Notes under the pieces: generated by a model | The model's input: only the letters and a program-made list of their open reading frames with translations | Database searches by the model: none | Told to the model about the DNA's origin: nothing | From: Alphaproteobacteria bacterium | Lineage (GTDB): Bacteria; Pseudomonadota; Alphaproteobacteria; Micavibrionales; Micavibrionaceae | Length of the DNA stretch: 64,000 bases | Assembly: GCA_018608245.1 (NCBI GenBank) | Contig: JABAZY010000002.1 | Span: 70,634-134,633, forward strand | Reading direction: 5' to 3' | In this document: piece by piece, positions 46,788-54,659 of the stretch | Layout of the letters: each line of letters starts with the position of its first letter | Numbering within the stretch: position 1 is the stretch's first letter | Program-made: the position numbers and the translations under genes

Positions 46788-46842
46788 CAAAAAAGCCTGC
46801 GAAAATGCAGGCGGAGTTGTTCCCTTGAACGAATTGAGTATA
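46788..46842 (-). ncRNA. Possible very short minus-strand RNA with terminator
   Basis: On the minus strand an extended -10 TGCTATACT (complement of 46837-46845) predicts a start near 46830. About 18 nt later begins a GC hairpin, GCCTGC/GCAGGC (46795-46812), followed by TTTTTT. That would give an RNA of roughly 43 nt. No matching -35 is seen, and there is no minus-strand gene for the terminator to serve. Tentative. Confidence 0.3.
46789..46812 (-). terminator. Orphan intrinsic terminator
   Basis: Stem GCCTGC (46795-46800) and GCAGGC (46807-46812) with loop GAAAAT, followed on the minus strand by six T (complement of 46789-46794). On the plus strand there is no T-tract. No annotated minus-strand gene lies upstream. 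Confidence 0.6.
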
Positions 46843-46876
46843 GCAAATTTCGATCAGATATTCCAGTTAATTGTTA

Positions 46877-46904
46877 TTGACATAATCTAAGCTTAAGGTA
46901 TAAT
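46877..46904 (+). promoter_or_regulatory. Consensus promoter of the sulfotransferase-like gene
   Basis: TTGACA at 46877-46882, 16-bp spacer, perfect TATAAT at 46899-46904, predicting a start near 46911. It includes the shared TTGACATAAT 10-mer. AAAGGA at 46917-46922 then serves the GTG start at 46929. Confidence 0.8.
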
Positions 46905-46928
46905 ATCTATATAAATAAAGGATATTAA

Positions 46929-47582
46929 GTGGCTGAAAATAATAGAATTTTTGTTCTATCCTTGCATCGCACGGGCACGCAAAGCACGCAACAATTTCTA
47001 TTGGATGCGGGAATCAATTCTCTTCATACCCCAACGGGAAGAAGTAATTTAAGTTATTATTTTAATGCTCGAAGAAATTGGTCAGGCCGTGAAACCGACC
47101 TTGGGTTTATTTTTGAGCACATGATGAAAAATATCGCTGAGGATTATGAGGCTGTCATTGATGATATTGGAGTTTTATATGAGGAAGCCTATAAACAATA
47201 TCCAGACGCCAAGTTTATTCTAGTTTTTCGTGAGCCTGAAGCATGGGCAAAGAGCGTTCGTAAGCATATTGATGAGCGTGAATTAGTGGCTTCAGAACGT
47301 GTGCAATACTGGAAATATTTAACAGAAAAACCAGAAACTATTACGGATGTCCCAAATGAGCGTTTAGCTGAAATGTGTTCTAATCATAAAACACAAGTGG
47401 AGGCATTTTTTGAGGCACGTCCAGAGGCTGATTTTGTAAGTGCTGATTTAAATGATTCAGCATTAGGACAGAAGCTATCCAGATTTTTAGGGATAGAAGA
47501 ACGACCAATGCCTTTTGCTGATAAGCGTAAAAACCCTCTTTTTGATCTAGCAGCAACAGTATTGGATAAGCTTAAGCTTTAA
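46929..47582 (+). CDS. Sulfotransferase-like protein
   Basis: 217 residues starting at GTG with AAAGGA six bases upstream. The 5'-phosphosulfate-binding loop is SLHRTGTQSTQQFL near the N-terminus and the 3'-phosphate-binding segment is VFREPEAWAKSVRKH near 108-122, the layout of PAPS-dependent sulfotransferases. Cytoplasmic, no signal. Acceptor unknown. Strong own promoter, flanked by direct repeats on one side and tRNA-Cys with palindromic repeats on the other, so it looks like an accessory insertion. Confidence 0.75.
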   Translation: MAENNRIFVLSLHRTGTQSTQQFLLDAGINSLHTPTGRSNLSYYFNARRNWSGRETDLGFIFEHMMKNIAEDYEAVIDDIGVLYEEAYKQYPDAKFILVFREPEAWAKSVRKHIDERELVASERVQYWKYLTEKPETITDVPNERLAEMCSNHKTQVEAFFEARPEADFVSADLNDSALGQKLSRFLGIEERPMPFADKRKNPLFDLAATVLDKLKL

Positions 47583-47663
47583 TCTATCGTAGAAACAACG
47601 CGGACTTTTTTGTTTTGTTGTTGGCTTTCTTGGGGCATGCGGGGATCGTCGCGGTAGAGAAAA

Positions 47664-47737
47664 TGGAGGCGCGGGTCGGAATCGAACCGGCGTACGGGGA
47701 GTTGCAGTCCCCTGCATGGCCACTCTGCCACCGCGCC
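47664..47737 (-). tRNA. tRNA-Cys (GCA)
   Basis: 74 nt on the minus strand with encoded CCA (complement of 47664-47666). The acceptor stem GGCGCGG pairs with CCGCGCC, the discriminator base is U as expected for cysteine, the anticodon loop CTGCAAC gives GCA, and the T-arm has GGTTCGATTCC. All arms fold. Confidence 0.95.
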
Positions 47738-47763
47738 TTGATTTTCTATATTTGCCTTTCTAT

Positions 47764-47825
47764 GTCGTTACTCGTCACTCGCTTAGGTTTCCTAAGCTTC
47801 GTTCCTCGTGCCTAATAGAAAAACA
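47764..47825. repeat. Palindromic repeat, family A copy 1
   Basis: Begins GTCGTTACTCGTCACT, has a central hairpin GCTTAGG (47781-47787), loop TTT, CCTAAGC (47791-47797), then TTCGTTCCTCGTGCCTAATA. Flanks are nearly identical to copy 2 at 47870 while the hairpin sequence differs in a pairing-preserving way. Confidence 0.65.
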
Positions 47826-47869
47826 AATCTATTCAATCAAATTCTAACCCCATTCATTTGCTTTTGTCT

Positions 47870-47931
47870 GTCGTTACTCGTCACTTGCGTAGTGAACTAC
47901 GCTTCGCTTCTCGTGCCTAATACAAAAACAA
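47870..47931. repeat. Palindromic repeat, family A copy 2
   Basis: Begins GTCGTTACTCGTCACTT, central hairpin GCGTAGT (47887-47893), loop GA, ACTACGC (47896-47902), then TTCGCTTCTCGTGCCTAATA. Start-to-start distance from copy 1 is 106 bp. Confidence 0.65.
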
Positions 47932-48119
47932 AGCAATGGGCTTATAAATATCTAAGAACCACTTAATTTAAGCTATTTCTTAAAGTAAGGGTTTTCTACA
48001 TGGTTTTATGACGAAAATCTAGTATTCATTGTAAAAATTCTGGTGTTTTGTTGGGTTTTGCTGTAATTATTATTAAGTAATATATTTAATTCTTCGTATC
48101 AGACAAATGAGATAACCCC

Positions 48120-48797
48120 ATGAGAAAACAAGAAAAAACCTTTTTACAGGCGCGAATTAACATGGTTGATAGCCAGATTCATCCTATGGGCGTAAATGAT
48201 GAGGTTATTCTAAAGAGCTTTGAAACTGTCCCGCGTGAGGCTTATGTGCCTGAATTTCAGCGTGGCATTGCGTATTGTGATGAAGACATCGAAGTGGCAC
48301 CTGGGCGTTATTTGATGGAAGCGTCGATTATTGCGCGTCTATATCAGGCGGCAGAAGTTCAGGAAGAAGATGTGGCATTGGTGATTGGGTCAACATTGGG
48401 CTACGCGGCGGCTGTGCTGTCTTATTTAGTGATGACTGTGGTAGCGTTGGAGCAAGATCTTGCGTTGACTAAGCAAGCGCAAAAAAGTTGGGATGAACAT
48501 TCTAATGCGAATATTGCAGGGATTACGGGCGTAATGGCGATGGGGCATGAAGAGTGCAAGCCTTATGATGTGATCTTTATTAATGGCGCGGTGGCTTATG
48601 TGCCAGACAACATTAGAGAACAGCTAGCTGTTGGGGGGCGTTTAATTACCCTGATTAAGGATGCTGGGCAAAGCGTTGCTAAAGCTGTTTTGATTACGCG
48701 TGTATCAGAGGATGATTATCACACAGAAGAATTATTCGAAGCGGGCACACCTTATTTGATGGGGTTTGAGCCAGTGCCAGAATTTAAATTTGCATGA
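48120..48797 (+). CDS. Protein-L-isoaspartate O-methyltransferase family protein
   Basis: 225 residues of the PCMT family (MVDSQIHPMGVNDEVIL, VPREAYVP, APGRYLMEASIIARLYQ). The SAM-binding motif is VALVIGSTLGYAAAVLS, where classical PCMTs have GxGxGY, so catalytic competence is uncertain. This variant is routinely found immediately before tolC in alphaproteobacteria. It overlaps tolC by 4 bp (ATGA). Confidence 0.85.
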   Translation: MRKQEKTFLQARINMVDSQIHPMGVNDEVILKSFETVPREAYVPEFQRGIAYCDEDIEVAPGRYLMEASIIARLYQAAEVQEEDVALVIGSTLGYAAAVLSYLVMTVVALEQDLALTKQAQKSWDEHSNANIAGITGVMAMGHEECKPYDVIFINGAVAYVPDNIREQLAVGGRLITLIKDAGQSVAKAVLITRVSEDDYHTEELFEAGTPYLMGFEPVPEFKFA

Positions 48798-50188
48798 GCA
48801 TAAAGCGCAACTTTTATTATCTATTATTAAGTGGGGCATTCATCGTGCCCCATATTTGTCATGCACAAGACAAAGTGATTATCGCTGAGCCAGAAATTCA
48901 AATATTAGCGAAAACGCAAGGTGCGGCGATTTTAGATCATTTAGATCATCAAAATGACACGCTGTATCTGGCGTTAAGGCAGGCGCATGTTAATAACCCG
49001 AGCCTGAAATCAGTTGAAGCGCAAACGGATGCGGTGAAGACGCAATTATCTCAGGCGCAGGCGGGCTATCTACCATCAATATCCGCGAATGCGGATGTAA
49101 CGCAGACGAATACGACGAATGAGGGCACGTCTTTTGGGATTTCGGAAGGTGGAAACTTATCCAAGGGTGTTAGTCTTAATCTGGATCAAAATATTTATAA
49201 GGGTGGCTCAACGATTGCGAATATTCGTTCTGCGAAAAATACGATCCTTGAACAGGAAATGCGCTTAAGCGCGGAAGAGCAAAAAGTTTTATATGACGCG
49301 ACGTCCGCTTATATGGAGTTGCTCAGAAATAAAGCGCTGGTGGAGTTGAATGAGAATAACCGTGATTTGGTTGCTATGCAGTTAGAGCAAACATCTGATC
49401 GTTTTCGTGTGGGTGAGCTAACCCGTACCGATGTTTCTCAGGCTGAGGCAAGGTTGGCCAATGCGGAGGCTAACGTGATTACGGCGAGTGGGGCGTTGAG
49501 AACTGCGCAGGCCGTTTACCGCGAAGTAATTGGCACAGCACCGCCAGAAGATATGGCGTATCCCGTTAATCGTTTGGTTTTACCAAGTACCATTGAAGAA
49601 GCTTTAGATTTAGCGGCTGTTAATAACCGTTCTATTTTAATGGCGAAATATAAAACCGCGGCATCGGAAGATAATGTGAAGTCTGTTTATGGTGAGTTAT
49701 ACCCGCAAGTGTCATTGGGTGCGTCTGCGAGCAAGTCATATGATTCGCAAGATATGTTGGATGAGCAAGATCAAACGCGTATTGGATTGACGGCTTCTAT
49801 CCCGTTATATCAATCAGGCAGTGTGCGGGCGCGGGCGAAGGAAGCCAAGGCTATTGCTAGGCAACGTCAATCAGAAGTAGTTGAAGCACAGAATCAGGCA
49901 TTGCAAGAAGTTGAGAGCAATTGGGAATCACTTAAGAGCGCCGAGGCCGAAATTATTGCCCGTCAGGCACAAGTTGATGCCGCCGCTATTGCACGTGAAG
50001 GCACGCATTACGAGGCTGAGCTTGGTGAACGGACGACCTTGGATGCGTTAGATGCCAACCAAGAATATCTTGATGCGCAAGTGAATCTTATCACGGCGAA
50101 GAAGAATGAAATTGTCGCACAATTTGCGTTGGCGCGCTCATTAGGGGTGCTAACACCCGCCGCTTTAGACATAAACACCGCTCAATAA
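48794..50188 (+). CDS. tolC: TolC family outer-membrane channel protein
   Basis: 464 residues. Signal peptide cleaved after HICHA. Two OEP repeats follow: LYLALRQAHVNNPSLKSVEA starts the first and TIEEALDLAAVNNRSILMAK the second. Long helical segments form the periplasmic barrel. It is the outer-membrane exit for type I secretion and RND or MFS efflux. Translationally coupled to the PCMT-family gene. Confidence 0.95.
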   Translation: MSIKRNFYYLLLSGAFIVPHICHAQDKVIIAEPEIQILAKTQGAAILDHLDHQNDTLYLALRQAHVNNPSLKSVEAQTDAVKTQLSQAQAGYLPSISANADVTQTNTTNEGTSFGISEGGNLSKGVSLNLDQNIYKGGSTIANIRSAKNTILEQEMRLSAEEQKVLYDATSAYMELLRNKALVELNENNRDLVAMQLEQTSDRFRVGELTRTDVSQAEARLANAEANVITASGALRTAQAVYREVIGTAPPEDMAYPVNRLVLPSTIEEALDLAAVNNRSILMAKYKTAASEDNVKSVYGELYPQVSLGASASKSYDSQDMLDEQDQTRIGLTASIPLYQSGSVRARAKEAKAIARQRQSEVVEAQNQALQEVESNWESLKSAEAEIIARQAQVDAAAIAREGTHYEAELGERTTLDALDANQEYLDAQVNLITAKKNEIVAQFALARSLGVLTPAALDINTAQ

Positions 50189-50313
50189 TCCAATAAGTTA
50201 AAAAAATCATATATTAATGAGGACAGAAAATAATTTGTCCTTGTTAGGCTTTGACAAGAGAATTCCAATATAACAAACTGATTTTATTGTAAGTAAAAGC
50301 GATTCTTAAATTT

Positions 50314-50844
50314 ATGCCTGAAAATACACCAGAACAAGAACCATCCATTGAGGAAATCCTCGCATCCATTCGTCAAATCATTTCAGATGATGACGAGGAA
50401 GGTGAAGCTGTTGCTGAACCTGAAGAAGTGGTTGAAGAGATCCAAGAACCAGAAGAGCCTGAAGAAAGAGAAGAGGAAATTCTGGAACTAACCAATGCGA
50501 TTGAAGAAGAGCCTGCGGAAGAGGAGGAAGAATTCTCCCCGCCTGTTGATACAATGCCACAAATTGATATGCGTGATCGTGAAGAGCCTGTTGTGAATGA
50601 TATGACCGATGAGATTTTATCTGATGCGACGAAGGCCGCAGCGCTTAGTAGTATTTCAAAACTTGCTGGCTCTATGCCTATTGGTCGTACGCCATCACAT
50701 AATGGCGTGACGTTGGAAGATATTGTCCGTGAATTATTAAACCCAATGCTCCGCGAGTGGATGGATGATAACCTAAACGACATCGTCGAACGCAAAGTTC
50801 AAAAAGAGCTTGAGAAGCTAGCGCGTAGAGCGATGGATAATTAA
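50314..50844 (+). CDS. popZ: DUF2497 protein, PopZ-like polar organiser
   Basis: 176 residues in three parts: N-terminal helix EPSIEEILASIRQIISDDDE, a long Glu/Pro-rich linker (about 27-88), and a C-terminal oligomerisation region (LEDIVRELLNPMLREWMDD ... VQKELEKLARRA). This is the architecture of PopZ, which forms polar condensates and anchors the chromosome origin via ParB. It follows tolC as usual; the valS that commonly comes next is not here. Confidence 0.88.
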   Translation: MPENTPEQEPSIEEILASIRQIISDDDEEGEAVAEPEEVVEEIQEPEEPEEREEEILELTNAIEEEPAEEEEEFSPPVDTMPQIDMRDREEPVVNDMTDEILSDATKAAALSSISKLAGSMPIGRTPSHNGVTLEDIVRELLNPMLREWMDDNLNDIVERKVQKELEKLARRAMDN

Positions 50845-50868
50845 AGCTAGTTACCTTTATATTTTTAA

Positions 50869-50897
50869 TTGACATATAAATTTGTTTTTCGTATTTT
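50869..50897 (+). promoter_or_regulatory. Promoter giving a leaderless message
   Basis: TTGACA at 50869-50874, 17-bp spacer, TATTTT at 50892-50897. The predicted start (about 50903-50905) coincides with the ATG at 50904. No ribosome site is present upstream of that ATG. Confidence 0.6.
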
Positions 50898-50903
50898 TAC
50901 ATT

Positions 50904-51347
50904 ATGTTTAGATTAGAAGACTTATTTAGTCATGCCGTTGTAAAAGAATGGATTGATCGGGGTGCTGAGGATGCATCTATAGTTACCTCTTATGCAAGTA
51001 TTCCAGGCAAGGGGTTTAGTATAATATGTACAGCTAATCTTTCTGATCTAAGTAATTTTTTTGAATTAGAAGAAGAGCATTTTCAAGCATTAGCACAGCA
51101 GATAGTAGATGGAGTCGTTGAAGAGGGATGGCATAAATATACATTTGAGGAGTTGGAACTCGTATTAAGAGAAGATTTTGATAGAGATATAGCTAACAAT
51201 AATTTACCAGCTAATGGATTTGATGCTATTTTGTCGCGACTTCAATCTCAAGATGCTGATATGTATTCAGAGGGCCAACATATGTTGATTACACCACAGC
51301 CTGAAAAAATGAGAAAACCAAGAGTGCGTGAGCGATCACCAGCATAA
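50904..51347 (+). CDS. Hypothetical protein, 147 residues
   Basis: Acidic soluble protein without signal peptide or recognised domain; the end is basic (KMRKPRVRERSPA). Helix-rich middle (FELEEEHFQALAQQIVDGVV). It has a predicted leaderless promoter and a bidirectional terminator shared with rpmE. More AT-rich than popZ before it. Function unknown. Confidence 0.65.
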   Translation: MFRLEDLFSHAVVKEWIDRGAEDASIVTSYASIPGKGFSIICTANLSDLSNFFELEEEHFQALAQQIVDGVVEEGWHKYTFEELELVLREDFDRDIANNNLPANGFDAILSRLQSQDADMYSEGQHMLITPQPEKMRKPRVRERSPA

Positions 51348-51361
51348 ATTAAACAATAAAA

Positions 51362-51383
51362 AAGGCCTCTTGTTTGAGGCCTT
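51362..51383. terminator. Bidirectional intrinsic terminator
   Basis: AAGGCCTC (51362-51369) and GAGGCCTT (51376-51383), 6-nt loop. T-tract on the plus strand (AATTTTTTGG) and on the minus strand (TTTTTTATTG). It serves the gene at 50904 and the convergent rpmE. Confidence 0.88.
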
Positions 51384-51411
51384 AATTTTTTGGGATAAGA
51401 GGGAAGTCTTA

Positions 51412-51687
51412 TTATTTTGCTTCTTCTTTTTTCTCTTCTTCTGGTTTTTCTTCTTTTTGACCAACGCCAGCAGATAGGAAAGAACCGTAACGGTTTTCGA
51501 ACTTGTCCAATTGACCTTTTTCGATAACTTGGCCTGTTCCACCTTGCCATGCAGGGTGCGTTAGAGGATCAACGTCCAATTTTATCACTTCACCTGGCTT
51601 ACCAAATGTTGAGTGTGTCGTATATTCTGTACCATCTGTCAAAACAACTTTGATTTCGTGGTATTCTGGGTGAATATCTGCTTTCAT
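51412..51687 (-). CDS. rpmE: 50S ribosomal protein L31
   Basis: 91 residues. Starts [19 protein letters not shown] and has HPAWQGG, typical of L31. The four zinc cysteines are absent, so this is the zinc-free (C-minus) form. A lysine/glutamate-rich tail ([13 protein letters not shown]) extends it beyond the usual length, as in several alphaproteobacteria. Confidence 0.95.
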   Translation of the reverse strand: MKADIHPEYHEIKVVLTDGTEYTTHSTFGKPGEVIKLDVDPLTHPAWQGGTGQVIEKGQLDKFENRYGSFLSAGVGQKEEKPEEEKKEEAK

Positions 51688-51750
51688 AATCTTCGCTCCT
51701 AAAGTAAATTCTGAGTGTTTCTAACCCTTATAAAAAGAAAATGCAAGTAA

Positions 51751-52767
51751 ATGTGGTGGCATCCAGACAATTTTAAGCAAAAAAGCGCAAATTTAGTGAT
51801 CCGAGCGGGGATTATCCAAGAAATCAGGCGGTTTTTCGATGACCAGGGGTTCTTGGCGGTGGAGACCCCGATTCTGCAAGTCTGCCCAACGATGGACACG
51901 CATATTCATGGATTCGCGACGGAATTGAAGGGGGTTGATTTAAAGCATAAGGCGACGAAATACCTGCATACCAGCCCAGAATTTGAGATGAAGAAATTGT
52001 TGGTGGCGGGGGCAGAACGTATATATCAGATATGCCATGTGTTCCGTAATTCAGAGGATTCGAAGCGCCACTCATGTGAGTTCACGCTTGTGGAGTGGTA
52101 TCGCGCTAACGCGGATTATGAGGATATCATGAAGGATTGCGTGGCGTTGTTGCGAGACTGCGCCACAAAGGTTGGGATTAGCCATTACGGTTATAAAGAG
52201 CATAGATGCGACCCATTTGGTGCGTGGGAGCGGTTGAGCGTGGTTGAAGCGTTTGCCCGCTATGCGGATATGGATTTAGCTGAGTATCTGGATGATCGCG
52301 AGGCGTTTGCGGAGGCGGTGAAGTCTATGGGGCTTCATACGGCGGAGGATGATGGCTGGGATGACCTGTTCTTCCGTGTGATGGATGCGAGGATAGAGCC
52401 TCATTTGGGGATGTCTGTGCCAACATTCTTATGTGATTATCCTGTGTCTATGGCGAGTTTATCGCGGAAGAAAGAGAGCGATCCACGCTTTGCTGAGCGG
52501 TTCGAGCTTTATGTCTGCGGGGTTGAGGTCGCCAATGCGTTTTCAGAGCTTACTGATGCCACGGAACAACGGGCGCGGTTCAATGAGGCGATGGCGGAGA
52601 AGAAACGGCTCTATAATGAACCATACCCCGTTGATGAGGAATTTCTAGACGCGCTAGAACTGGGGATGCCAGAAAGCGGTGGGATAGCCTTAGGCATTGA
52701 TCGCTTGGTCATGTTGGCAACGGGCGTAGCGGATATTAATGACGTGCTGTGGTGCGAGAAGGTTTAG
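51751..52767 (+). CDS. epmA: Elongation factor P lysyl-ligase EpmA (PoxA/GenX)
   Basis: 338 residues, a class II lysyl-tRNA synthetase-like catalytic core without the anticodon-binding domain. Motif 2 is QICHVFRNSEDSKRHSCEFT and motif 3 is GGIALGIDRLVML. EpmA attaches beta-lysine to elongation factor P so that ribosomes pass polyproline stretches. Its partners efp and epmB are not in this window. It ends directly against the convergent gene with no gap. Confidence 0.9.
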   Translation: MWWHPDNFKQKSANLVIRAGIIQEIRRFFDDQGFLAVETPILQVCPTMDTHIHGFATELKGVDLKHKATKYLHTSPEFEMKKLLVAGAERIYQICHVFRNSEDSKRHSCEFTLVEWYRANADYEDIMKDCVALLRDCATKVGISHYGYKEHRCDPFGAWERLSVVEAFARYADMDLAEYLDDREAFAEAVKSMGLHTAEDDGWDDLFFRVMDARIEPHLGMSVPTFLCDYPVSMASLSRKKESDPRFAERFELYVCGVEVANAFSELTDATEQRARFNEAMAEKKRLYNEPYPVDEEFLDALELGMPESGGIALGIDRLVMLATGVADINDVLWCEKV

Positions 52768-53244
52768 TTACTGGATCGCAGGCGTGGCTGGGCTGATTCC
52801 AGCTTGTAAAATTTCTGGTTCTTCGTCTTGAGGGGGAACTTCTTTTGGGGGGTCTCTTTTTTGATCAAGGTGATCTGGGAGGGGGCCAAAGCCACTGCGG
52901 TAGCGGGAGTTAAAATTAACCGTAACTAACATATTTTTCTTAGGGTCATCGCATAGGCAATCAACCTCGTAACGTGTTCTTATGATTTTATCGCCGTATA
53001 TAAAGGAATGTGAGGTGTAAGTTGTTTCAGGATATTCTTCAAAGCTCATGGTCATGGATAGTATATTTGAAGAAACAGAAAAATCTTCAACATTTGCTTG
53101 TGCGTTGAAGGGTAGTTCAAAACCACCTTTGAGGTTTGTAATTATTCTTTCTTTTAGGGAGGTGTAGTCCGGTGGCTCAGGCGGGCAATCACCTGCTAGA
53201 CAAAAGGTTGTTGAGAGAACGGCAATGATGGACTTATTAAACAA
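52768..53244 (-). CDS. Exported hypothetical protein, 158 residues
   Basis: Short signal peptide (MFNKSIIAVLSTTFCLAG) followed by a cysteine/proline start (DCPPEPP), a beta-rich middle and a proline-rich acidic tail (DPPKEVPPQDEEPEIL). Two further cysteines (CLCDD) sit in the middle, so disulfides are likely. No family recognised. Confidence 0.6.
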   Translation of the reverse strand: MFNKSIIAVLSTTFCLAGDCPPEPPDYTSLKERIITNLKGGFELPFNAQANVEDFSVSSNILSMTMSFEEYPETTYTSHSFIYGDKIIRTRYEVDCLCDDPKKNMLVTVNFNSRYRSGFGPLPDHLDQKRDPPKEVPPQDEEPEILQAGISPATPAIQ

Positions 53245-53315
53245 ATAGTTACCTATATAAAGTAATACACATTATCTTTCTTATGTATAAACATCAGGGG
53301 CTTTTAAGTCAATAT

Positions 53316-53978
53316 TTAAACCTCAGTCAGGATTTCGGAGTAGGGTAGACGGGACTTAGGTAGCTTTGCATTATAGTCATTTTCTGGGTCGCTGTAGCCA
53401 ATAGGCACAACCACAAGGCTGGAATATCCTTTTTCACGCAGACCAAATTCGTCGTCTAAGGCTTTAATCTCAATGCCTTCCATGGGCGTTGCATCAATCC
53501 CCAACGTTGAAACACCTAATAAAAATGCGCCAAGGTTAAGATAGACTTGTTTATCCATCCAATGTTGAACGTCTTTGTAATCTTGTTTATGAAGATTAAT
53601 GAACATATTACGGCCAGTATTTACCCTATCTTTAAAGGCAGCGTCTACGGCAAAGCGTCCGTCTTTATCTTCTTGTTCTAAAACGCGTTGAAGGAAGGGC
53701 TGTTCGATATCAAGTTTGCTACAAAAAACAATAACGTGTGACGCGTTTAAAATTGCGTCTCTATTAAAGGGATATTTCTCTGTCGCTTTTGCAATGCGCT
53801 CTTTGCCTTTTTGGGTAGAGGCTAAAATAAAATGCCAAGGTTGAGAGTTCGTGCTTGAAGGGCTAAATCTTAAAAGTTCTTTGATTTTTTTAATGTCGTC
53901 GTCAGATATTTTTTTCGTTGAGTTATACGCCTTAGTTGTGTGGCGTGTTTTTGCATGTTGTGCAATATCTTTGGTCAT
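53316..53978 (-). CDS. NfsB-type nitroreductase
   Basis: 220 residues of the FMN-dependent nitroreductase/dihydropteridine reductase family. N-terminal TRHTTKAYNSTKKI and SPSSTNSQPWHFILA bind FMN, and VVVPIGYSDPENDYNAKLPKSR closes the protein. It reduces nitro compounds or quinones with NAD(P)H in the cytoplasm. It follows the EndoU-type gene by 11 bp on the same strand. Confidence 0.9.
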   Translation of the reverse strand: MTKDIAQHAKTRHTTKAYNSTKKISDDDIKKIKELLRFSPSSTNSQPWHFILASTQKGKERIAKATEKYPFNRDAILNASHVIVFCSKLDIEQPFLQRVLEQEDKDGRFAVDAAFKDRVNTGRNMFINLHKQDYKDVQHWMDKQVYLNLGAFLLGVSTLGIDATPMEGIEIKALDDEFGLREKGYSSLVVVPIGYSDPENDYNAKLPKSRLPYSEILTEV

Positions 53979-53989
53979 TATGTTCCTTT

Positions 53990-54646
53990 TTAATTATCAT
54001 TCGCAGGGCAGGGGTTGCGGCCTGTGTTTAGGGGGTAGGCGGTGATAACTGACTCGTTTTGACGACCTTTGACCACGCGGACCTTGACGCCTTCAACCAT
54101 TTGCTCGCTGACGTGATAGCCGTTGCGTTGCTTTTCCCAACTTGCATTATCATTAGCGGCGATGAGATCGATTGTCTCGATAATTTTATCCTCGTCCCAG
54201 TCGGAGGGGAATTCGGACTTGCAAGGTTTGCCAGCACCAAACATATGACCGCCACCTGTTCTGTCACCCATTAAAATATGAACGCGACGTTGGTCGGAAA
54301 TGGCGGAAGCTTTGTTAAATTGTTGTGTTGTTGTTTCTTGATCAAACGTACCTTGTTTTTGTTGATGTTCTAATTCGTCTTCTTGTGAGTATTGCCCTTC
54401 ATGTTCAGGTGGAGCAGAGGGCGTATATTCAACCGCAGGCTTTCCTTCTTGAGGTATGTCGATGCGATGCGTTGGTTGTTCTTTGTCTTGTCTGGGCGCT
54501 TGAGGCGTTTGTGCTACTTCTGCTTTTTCTTCCAGAAGAGGGGCGACATAGCTTTCGACTTCACTTTGGGATACTTTGAAACCAACAGCACCTAGTAATG
54601 CAGTAATAATAAGAACGATAATTTTTTTGTTTTTTAAAAATTTCAT
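53990..54646 (-). CDS. Exported protein with C-terminal EndoU-type nuclease domain
   Basis: 218 residues. N-terminal hydrophobic segment (about 8-23) acting as signal or anchor, a low-complexity Glu/Gln/Pro linker (about 30-110), and a C-terminal domain of about 100 residues matching the bacterial EndoU fold: VHILMGD (H123), GGGHMFG (H134), EFPSDWDEDKI and the closing VITAYP (T202, Y204). EndoU enzymes cut RNA and serve as polymorphic-toxin warheads. No repeat or T6SS/CDI module is attached. Downstream of a small exported-protein gene by 13 bp. Confidence 0.72.
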   Translation of the reverse strand: MKFLKNKKIIVLIITALLGAVGFKVSQSEVESYVAPLLEEKAEVAQTPQAPRQDKEQPTHRIDIPQEGKPAVEYTPSAPPEHEGQYSQEDELEHQQKQGTFDQETTTQQFNKASAISDQRRVHILMGDRTGGGHMFGAGKPCKSEFPSDWDEDKIIETIDLIAANDNASWEKQRNGYHVSEQMVEGVKVRVVKGRQNESVITAYPLNTGRNPCPANDN

Positions 54647-54659
54647 GGTGGTGCCAATC

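Larger units (their letters stand above)
47738..48119. other. Gene-free region with palindromic repeats upstream of PCMT
   Basis: 382 bp containing two copies of a palindromic repeat (47764-47825 and 47870-47931) and about 190 bp of AT-rich DNA before the PCMT start, presumably carrying its promoter and that of the divergent tRNA-Cys. No gene was seen. Confidence 0.65.

Noticed and set aside
47664-47931. tRNA-Cys plus repeats as an integration site
   Set aside because: The repeats do not copy the tRNA 3' end and no integrase is adjacent; they read better as REP-like palindromes.
50373-50795. 140-codon serine-rich frame antisense to popZ
   Set aside because: Arises from the Glu-rich linker read backwards (GAA/GAG giving serine codons); no ribosome site or promoter.
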